From: Micrococcales bacterium | GTDB lineage: Bacteria; Actinomycetota; Actinomycetes; Actinomycetales; Cellulomonadaceae | NCBI GenBank assembly: GCA_009783975.1 | Contig: WRCL01000148.1 | Coordinates: 1-5,648, forward strand | Direction of reading: 5' to 3' | DNA length: 5,648 nt | In this document: positions 1 to 5,648 of the stretch, piece after piece | Layout of the letters: each line of letters starts with the position of its first letter | Position numbering within the stretch: position 1 is the stretch's first letter | Notes under the pieces: generated by a model | What the model was told of the DNA's origin: nothing | What the model saw: the letters and a program-made list of their open reading frames with translations, nothing else | The model's database searches: none | Made by a program: the position numbers and the translations under genes

Positions 1-1555
<1,555 letters not shown>

Positions 1556-1559
1556 ATGG

Positions 1560-1564
1560 CCTCC
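1560..1564 (-). promoter_or_regulatory. Shine-Dalgarno of the HAD gene
   Basis: GGAGG on the minus strand, four bases before the ATG at 1555. The spacing is a little short but this is the only good match, and it fixes the start nine residues before the first conserved hydrophobic strand. Confidence 0.6.
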
Positions 1565-1601
1565 GTCGACGGCTCGTCGGGTCCCGGCTGGTCTGGCTGT
1601 G

Positions 1602-4559
1602 TTACTCGTCAGGCTCTCCTACCCCGACGTGATCCGCATCCGCTGCGTCCACGTCCGCAGCGGGGCTGTCCGCTGCGCTGTCGCCCTGGTCCGGCTCGTC
1701 GCCAGGTTCGTGCTCGGCCCCACCATCAGCACTGTCGGCTGCCACAGCGTCGTCGCCGCCATGGTCGTGCTGGGCGTCAGCCGCAGCACTGTCGTCGGCT
1801 GCCGCCACGGTTGCGTCGTCATCGGGTGTGTCACCAAGCTCATGTCCGCCGTCGGGTTCGGCGTCGTCGGCCAGGGCGGGGCATGGTTCGTCGCCCGGAC
1901 CGGGCTCAGCGTCCGCGCCATCGCCTCCCCCAAGGTCGGTGTCGTTGTCGTTGGTGCCCGGTGCGCCATCGGCTGGGTCGATGTCGGAACTGTCGCGGTC
2001 GTCGTCGTCTTCCGGTTCACCATCGGCTGGGTCGGTGTCGGAACCGTCGCGGTCGACGTCGTCGTCGGCTTCGGGTGCACGATCGGAGGTGTCGGTGTTG
2101 GAACCGTCGTCATCGACGTCGTCGGTGTCGGCTTCGGGTTCACCGTCCTCGGCGGGGTCGGTCCCATCCGTCGGGTCCACGTGGTCGTCGGGTTCTGGTT
2201 CAGGTTCCTCGGTGAGGTCGTACACGACGATGTCGTCATCGACCACAGGAGTGTTCCCAGCGGCGCGGTCGAGGTCGTCGTCGGTGTAGCTGGCGAGCTC
2301 GGCGGTCGCCTCGTCGGGGCGTCCGGCGGCATCGAGTGCAACAGCCCGTGCCTGGGCGACACGCGCCGCGACCAGGCCGGTCGCACGCCGTACAACAGGA
2401 TGGTCGAGCGCTGTGAGCGCCGCCTCAGCCTGGCCCAGGTCCAGCCGGGCCCCGCTGACGACGATCGCCAGCTCCACTGCCGCCTCGAACGACAACGTCG
2501 CCGCGTCCGGGTCGCTGCCCAGGGCGACGGCACGTTCGGGACGGCCAAGGGCACGTTCGCAGTCAGCCATGACCGCCAGGTGCTCAGCCGACCCCGACAG
2601 ACGCCGGACCGTGCGCAGCTCACGCAGCGCCTCGGCGTGCCGGCCTGTGCGGTAGGCGGCCAGGCCTGCGGCTTCGCGGACGACGTCCACCCGTCCTCCG
2701 CGCCGCACCGCTGCCTGGGTGTGCTCGTAGGCACGCTCGGGGTCCAGGTCGAGCAACCGCCCCGCCATGACCAGGTGAGCCCCGACGACCTCGGCGTTCT
2801 CCTTGCTCAGCGTGCGCAACCGTGCCCGCACCTCGCGGTGCAGCTGTGCCCAGCTGACGTCCTCGGGCAGCTCTGGTTCGTCAGGTCGTGGCACCCGCTC
2901 TGGCCGTCGGTCGGACCCGGGACGGTCCGACTCGCGCCAGGACCGTCGTTCGTCGTCGCGGTCCCGCGCGTGCCATGTCCGCCCGTCCTGGCCCTGTTCG
3001 CGCCACCCCTGGCCGTCCCGGTCGTCAGCCGCGAACCCGCCCGGTCCGCGCGCACCGCGGCCCCGGCTGTCGCGGTCCTGCCACCCACCAGACCTGCCAT
3101 CGCGGCCGCCCGGGCCACCAGGACGTCGGTCACGACTGTCCCACCCCCCGCTGCGCCCGCGGTCGGGCCGGTCTTCGCGCCAACCGCGCCCACCGGGCGC
3201 CCCGCCACGGCTGCGGTCCTCGCCGTCGCGGTCTCGCCATGGTCCTGGCCGCCGGTCGGGCCGGTCCCCTCGCCGGTCGCCTCCACCGGGTGCCCCGGCA
3301 CTGCGGTCCCCGCCGTCGCGGTCTCGCCATGGTCCTGGCCGTCGGTCGGGCCGGTCGCCTCCACCGGGTGCCCCGGCACCGCGGTCCTCGCCGTCGCGGT
3401 CTCGCCATGGTCCTGGCCGCTGGTCGGGCCGGTCGCCTCCACCGGGTGCCCCGGCACTGCGGTCCTCGCCGTCGCGGTCTCGCCATGGTCCTGGCCGCCG
3501 GTCAGGGCGGTCCCCTCGCCGGTCGCCGGCGTACCCGCGGCCGTCGCGTTCTTGCCACGCCCCCGAGCGCCTGTCGGGCCGGTCGCGGCCACCAGGCGTG
3601 TGTGCGCCGCGGGGGCGGTCGTCACTGCGGCTGTCACGGTCCTGCCACGTTCCGCGGGGCCTTCCGGGCTGGTCCCAGCGCCTGTCGGTCCCGCCCGACC
3701 CACGCGGCCGGTCCTCGTTCCGGTCTTGCCAGGCCCTGCCCTGTGGACCAGAACCGGATCCCTGCCCAGGTCGGCTGGCACCGCGCGGCCGGCCGCCGTC
3801 GCGGTCCTGCCAGGTCCCGCCCCGGGGGCCAGAGGCCTGCCCACGTGGCTGGTCTTGGCCGGGCCGGCCCGCACCGTGCGGCCGGTCGTCGGACCACGTG
3901 TGCCCGTCACGTCGCTCACCACGGTCCGGGCGGTCACGCCACTGGTCGTCGCGCCGTGGGTACGCCCGACGCTCTGAGGTGGACCTGTGGCCCGTCCCAC
4001 CTCGGACGTCGTCATCGGAGCGCGGCCGCGACCACCCGTCCCGCTGCGGTGTACCCGTTCGGCCGCGAGGGCCCTCAGCGTCCCAGACCCGGTCACCGCG
4101 GCCCGTCCGGCTCTCCGACCGGCGATCGCGCGCCCCCCGGTCATCACGCGGACGCGTGGCTGCACGGTCGTACGTCGATGGGCCGTGCCGCGGACCGTCG
4201 TCCCAGTCCCGCGCCCCAGACCGAGACCCACCCGAGCCGAACCGGTCCTGGCCTGCGCGAGGCCCCCGCTCGTCACGCCCCCTGCCACCATCGGGCCGGT
4301 CTTGCGACGAGCCGCCGGCGTACCCGTCACGCCGGTCACGTCCAAAGCGTTGCCCAGACGACCCGTCTTCGCGGTAGCCCGCACCGCGGCTGTCGCGACG
4401 GCCCGTCTGACCTGCAGATCCGCGGTCCGGGTCACCCGCCGCCGACCCAGGCCGGCCACCGCGGCCCACGGGGCGGCCTCGCGCAGGCTTCTTCGGCGGG
4501 CCCGACCTGCGAGCAGGCCGCTCCGCCCGACGTTCCTCGTCCGGCCCGGTGTTGTCCAC
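1602..4559 (-). CDS. TPR-domain protein with long Arg/Asp/Gly-rich N-terminus and acidic C-terminal tail (Rv1691-like core)
   Basis: 985 residues in three parts. Residues 1-561 are low complexity, rich in R, D, G, P and W, with little predicted order; a W(Q/R)(D/E)R(D/N) motif recurs nine times between about 250 and 492. Residues 562-768 are a conserved helical core starting PELPEDVSWAQLHREV, with TPR-like helix pairs such as VREAAGLAAYRTGRHAEAL (about 627-645) and HLAVMADCERALGRPERAVAL (about 660-680). Residues 769-985 form a strongly acidic D/E/A/G tail beginning VVDDDIVVYDL. The core and the gene order match the Rv1691 family, whose biochemical role is not established; partner binding through the TPR core is an inference. 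R/D-rich N-termini of variable length occur in Micrococcales homologues, but this one is very long. GTG at 4559 is preferred over the in-frame ATG at 4631 because GAGGAG precedes it by seven bases and homologues start shortly before the basic stretch. No signal peptide or membrane segment is seen. First gene of a likely operon with the HAD phosphatase. Confidence 0.87.
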   Translation of the reverse strand: MDNTGPDEERRAERPARRSGPPKKPARGRPVGRGGRPGSAAGDPDRGSAGQTGRRDSRGAGYREDGSSGQRFGRDRRDGYAGGSSQDRPDGGRGRDERGPRAGQDRFGSGGSRSGARDWDDGPRHGPSTYDRAATRPRDDRGARDRRSESRTGRGDRVWDAEGPRGRTGTPQRDGWSRPRSDDDVRGGTGHRSTSERRAYPRRDDQWRDRPDRGERRDGHTWSDDRPHGAGRPGQDQPRGQASGPRGGTWQDRDGGRPRGASRPGQGSGSGPQGRAWQDRNEDRPRGSGGTDRRWDQPGRPRGTWQDRDSRSDDRPRGAHTPGGRDRPDRRSGAWQERDGRGYAGDRRGDRPDRRPGPWRDRDGEDRSAGAPGGGDRPDQRPGPWRDRDGEDRGAGAPGGGDRPDRRPGPWRDRDGGDRSAGAPGGGDRRGDRPDRRPGPWRDRDGEDRSRGGAPGGRGWREDRPDRGRSGGWDSRDRRPGGPGGRDGRSGGWQDRDSRGRGARGPGGFAADDRDGQGWREQGQDGRTWHARDRDDERRSWRESDRPGSDRRPERVPRPDEPELPEDVSWAQLHREVRARLRTLSKENAEVVGAHLVMAGRLLDLDPERAYEHTQAAVRRGGRVDVVREAAGLAAYRTGRHAEALRELRTVRRLSGSAEHLAVMADCERALGRPERAVALGSDPDAATLSFEAAVELAIVVSGARLDLGQAEAALTALDHPVVRRATGLVAARVAQARAVALDAAGRPDEATAELASYTDDDLDRAAGNTPVVDDDIVVYDLTEEPEPEPDDHVDPTDGTDPAEDGEPEADTDDVDDDGSNTDTSDRAPEADDDVDRDGSDTDPADGEPEDDDDRDSSDIDPADGAPGTNDNDTDLGGGDGADAEPGPGDEPCPALADDAEPDGGHELGDTPDDDATVAAADDSAAADAQHDHGGDDAVAADSADGGAEHEPGDEPDQGDSAADSPAADVDAADADHVGVGEPDE
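1966..2160 (-). repeat. In-frame degenerate repeats in the acidic tail
   Basis: Inside the TPR gene, about four diverged units encode variants of D-x-S-D-T-D-P-A-D-G-x-P-E followed by a run of acidic residues (tail residues about 800-865). Matching points end at 1980, 2034, 2094 and 2160, giving spacings of 54, 60 and 66 bp. All are multiples of three, so the frame is kept while unit length varies from 18 to 22 residues. This suggests growth of the tail by duplication of acidic blocks. Confidence 0.55.
3207..3530 (-). repeat. 78-bp coding tandem repeat (26-residue units) in the TPR protein N-terminus
   Basis: The anchor CCATGGTCCTGGCC recurs at 3237, 3327, 3405 and 3483, giving periods of 90, 78 and 78 bp; the 90-bp unit carries a 12-bp insertion. 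The two cleanest neighbouring units (3327-3404 and 3405-3482) differ at only three positions. The encoded 26-residue unit contains DRPDRRPGPWRDRDGEDR followed by a Gly/Ala/Pro linker such as SAGAPGGG, at residues about 344-451. Diverged copies continue on both sides. Every length change is a multiple of three, so the reading frame is preserved. The near identity points to recent duplication or gene conversion. Confidence 0.92.
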
Positions 4560-4566
4560 GTGTTGT

Positions 4567-4572
4567 CTCCTC
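4567..4572 (-). promoter_or_regulatory. Shine-Dalgarno that sets the TPR gene start
   Basis: GAGGAG on the minus strand, seven bases before the GTG at 4559. No comparable site precedes the in-frame ATG at 4631, so this site decides the start choice and removes 24 residues from the longest possible reading. Confidence 0.75.
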
Positions 4573-4643
4573 ACAGTCGCCGACAGTCTCGCAGACCGCC
4601 CCCAGGACGCCGAATCCGGCAGCCCGCGCAACTGCTCGTCGCA

Positions 4644-4663
4644 CCCTGGTCGAACGACCAGGG
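4644..4663. promoter_or_regulatory. 9-bp-arm inverted repeat upstream of the TPR gene
   Basis: Arms CCCTGGTCG (4644-4652) and CGACCAGGG (4655-4663) are perfectly complementary around a central AA. It lies 85 bp upstream of the GTG start. It could be a dimeric-repressor operator, or a hairpin (8-bp stem, GAAC loop) in the 5' leader of the mRNA. There is no T tract on either side, so a classical intrinsic terminator is unlikely. Confidence 0.5.
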
Positions 4664-4712
4664 TCGGCCAGGCAGCAGGAACCGGCCTTCACGGTCCTGG
4701 CCCCAAGACACT

Positions 4713-4946
4713 CGGAACCGTCCCCACCGTCTTGCACTGTCGTGCTGGACCCGTCCGCACCGTCGTGCTGGACCGTCCCCGCTTTCTCGCCCCTGACCTG
4801 CTGGACCCGTCCCCGCCGTCTCGCACTGTCGTGCTGTAAACGCCCCCACTGTCGTGCTGGACCGTCCCCGCTTTCTCGCCCCTGACCTGCTGGACCCGTC
4901 CCCGCCGTCTTGCACTGTCGTGCTGGAAACGCCCCCACTGTCGTGC
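4713..4946. repeat. Non-coding 89-bp tandem repeat, about 2.6 copies, with recurring GCAC-N4-GTGC dyads
   Basis: Units 4762-4850 and 4851-4939 match at 87 of 89 positions (differences at 4822/4911 and 4837/4926); a partial copy extends left to about 4713. Within it CAC(T/C)GTCGTGC occurs six times, starting at 4735, 4758, 4824, 4847, 4913 and 4936, with alternating spacing of 23 and 66 bp. Four of the six are preceded by G, giving the 12-bp dyad GCAC-N4-GTGC. The period is not a multiple of three, so the copies would be read in different frames, which argues against protein coding. It lies between the candidate promoter and the TPR start, in the likely 5' leader. Confidence 0.92.
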
Positions 4947-4991
4947 ACTGTTTTGTGCCTTGGGCGGGGTTCTTCCATCTTCTCCCCGCCG

Positions 4992-5019
4992 ATTGTCGCT
5001 GCGCTCCAGGCTGCGTCAA
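4992..5019 (-). promoter_or_regulatory. Candidate vegetative sigma promoter for the TPR-HAD operon
   Basis: On the minus strand TTGACG (5014-5019) is followed after 16 bp by GACAAT (4992-4997), matching the -35 and -10 consensus at five and four of six positions. It is downstream of the 31-bp hairpin and upstream of the 89-bp repeats. If used, it would give a 5' leader of roughly 425 bases. No closer promoter was recognised, but other unseen ones are possible. Confidence 0.35.
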
Positions 5020-5100
5020 GCACCAACCCCGGCAGGTGAGTGGGGACGGTGCTCCGCACCAAGGACCACGGCTGCGCCTGTTGGGGTGCTTGACCCAGCC
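5009..5100. repeat. Imperfect inverted repeat carrying opposed TTGAC motifs
   Basis: The left arm 5009-5027, read on the minus strand, is GTTGGTGCTTGACGCAGCC. The right arm 5080-5100, read on the plus strand, is the same apart from a two-base GG insertion and one G-to-C change. About 52 bp separate them and include a small hairpin (5048-5060, GGTGC-TCC-GCACC). The left TTGACG is the -35 of the candidate operon promoter; the right TTGACC (5090-5095) has no good -10, so divergent transcription is only a possibility. Confidence 0.55.
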
Positions 5101-5183
5101 CTCCGCTCCGCTGTGAGGTCCCCGGCGAGAAAATGGCAGAGGTGCGACGACATGCCCAGAGATGACACCGTTCGCGACGTACC

Positions 5184-5249
5184 GAGAGTTGATGGTTCCG
5201 TCGAGAAGTGATGCAGGAGCATCACTTCTCGACGGAACCATCAACTCTC
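5184..5249. repeat. Perfect 31-bp inverted repeat with 4-base loop; possible terminator or insulator
   Basis: Arms 5184-5214 and 5219-5249 are exact reverse complements around the loop AGGA, and pairing stops abruptly at both ends. Arm composition is about 52 percent GC, clearly below the surrounding sequence. No T tract follows on either strand. It lies upstream of the candidate operon promoter, where a T-less bidirectional terminator would isolate the operon from upstream transcription; such hairpins are common in actinobacteria. It could instead be one copy of a dispersed palindromic element. Confidence 0.9.
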
Positions 5250-5304
5250 AACCACGCCACCTGGCGAACAGCCTTCCCGTCGGCCGAACCCTGACCGCCG
5301 AACC

Positions 5305-5351
5305 GAAACCTGAGCGTAGAACACCAGGTTTCGACTCCACGCTCAGGTTTC
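5305..5351. repeat. 13-bp inverted repeat with an alternative inner pairing
   Basis: GAAACCTGAGCGT (5305-5317) is exactly complementary to 5339-5351, leaving a 21-base loop. Inside the loop a second AGGTTTC (5326-5332) repeats the end of the right arm, so the first seven bases of the left arm could pair with either copy. It lies 55 bp beyond the perfect 31-bp hairpin. Function unknown. Confidence 0.6.
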
Positions 5352-5416
5352 AGCCCAGCCGCCAAACCGAACCCACGCAAGAAAGAAGACCGCAAGCCCC
5401 CAAAGACACGGCCGAT

Positions 5417-5465
5417 GTCCGGCGAAGCCGGACGAGCCGTCCCCAAGACCCCACCCCCTCGGGGG
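5417..5465. repeat. Two small GC-rich hairpins
   Basis: GTCCGGC (5417-5423) pairs with GCCGGAC (5427-5433) across a GAA loop. Further right, CCCCC (5454-5458) faces GGGGG (5461-5465). Both are strong for their size, but short inverted repeats are expected in DNA this rich in G and C. They could belong to the 3' end of a transcript from outside the window. Confidence 0.4.
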
Positions 5466-5549
5466 CGCGGCAACAACCAGCGGCCGGGGCGGTTGTCTGA
5501 TCGCGGCGCTGGCACCGGGCAACACCCACCACCCCCACCCCGCCCCAAC

Positions 5550-5648
<99 letters not shown>

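Noticed and set aside
2807..4459. A 550-codon minus-strand frame overlapping the TPR N-terminus
   Set aside because: Same strand but a different frame from the TPR protein; T/G/A-rich product mirrors the repeat DNA and has no recognisable domain.
4713..4946. CRISPR array
   Set aside because: The short repeats alternate at 23 and 66 bp, the intervening sequences are themselves repeated, and there are no cas genes.
4571..4977. Possible upstream frame starting at ATG 4977 whose TGA overlaps the TPR Shine-Dalgarno, suggesting translational coupling
   Set aside because: The frame passes through 89-bp repeats that shift frame at each copy, the product is Gly/Ser/Arg-rich with no family likeness, and the GGAG before the ATG is only three bases away. 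The overlap is probably coincidence.
5184..5249. Terminal inverted repeats of an insertion sequence
   Set aside because: The arms are only four bases apart, so no transposase can lie between them, and no transposase is seen nearby.

Overview
The window is very GC-rich, codons end mostly in G or C, and all three recognisable genes lie on the minus strand. The gene pair (a low-complexity TPR protein followed by a glycerol-3-phosphate-phosphatase-type HAD hydrolase) matches the order seen at Rv1691-Rv1692 in Mycobacterium tuberculosis. Together with the Arg/Asp/Gly-rich N-terminus common in Micrococcales homologues, this points to a high-GC actinobacterium, most likely in Micrococcales. The genus cannot be determined from the sequence.

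Layout in transcription order, right to left. At the right edge (5552-5648) is an almost pure C tract that may be an assembly artefact. Next is a gene-free stretch (about 4574-5551) dense in secondary structure: GC-rich hairpins at 5417-5465, a 13-bp inverted repeat at 5305-5351, a perfect 31-bp inverted repeat at 5184-5249, a plausible minus-strand promoter at 4992-5019 and a 2.6-copy 89-bp tandem repeat at 4713-4946. A 9-bp-arm palindrome (4644-4663) sits just upstream of the first gene.

The first gene (4559-1602) encodes a 985-residue three-part protein. It has a 560-residue Arg/Asp/Gly/Trp-rich disordered N-terminus containing a 78-bp tandem repeat, a conserved helical TPR-like domain of about 205 residues, and a 217-residue acidic tail. 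After 46 bp comes the HAD-IIA phosphatase (1555-539) with its own Shine-Dalgarno. After another 76 bp comes the start of a catalase-peroxidase gene, katG (462 to beyond the left edge).

The TPR and HAD genes look like a conserved operon pair. KatG is an oxidative-stress enzyme with no obvious link to them, and it has a possible leaderless promoter of its own. In mycobacteria the corresponding position leads to tlyA, so katG here marks a synteny break. I found no CRISPR array, tRNA, rRNA or transposase. The most unusual material is the repeat-rich leader of the TPR gene, the perfect 31-bp hairpin and the extreme low-complexity flanks of the TPR protein.
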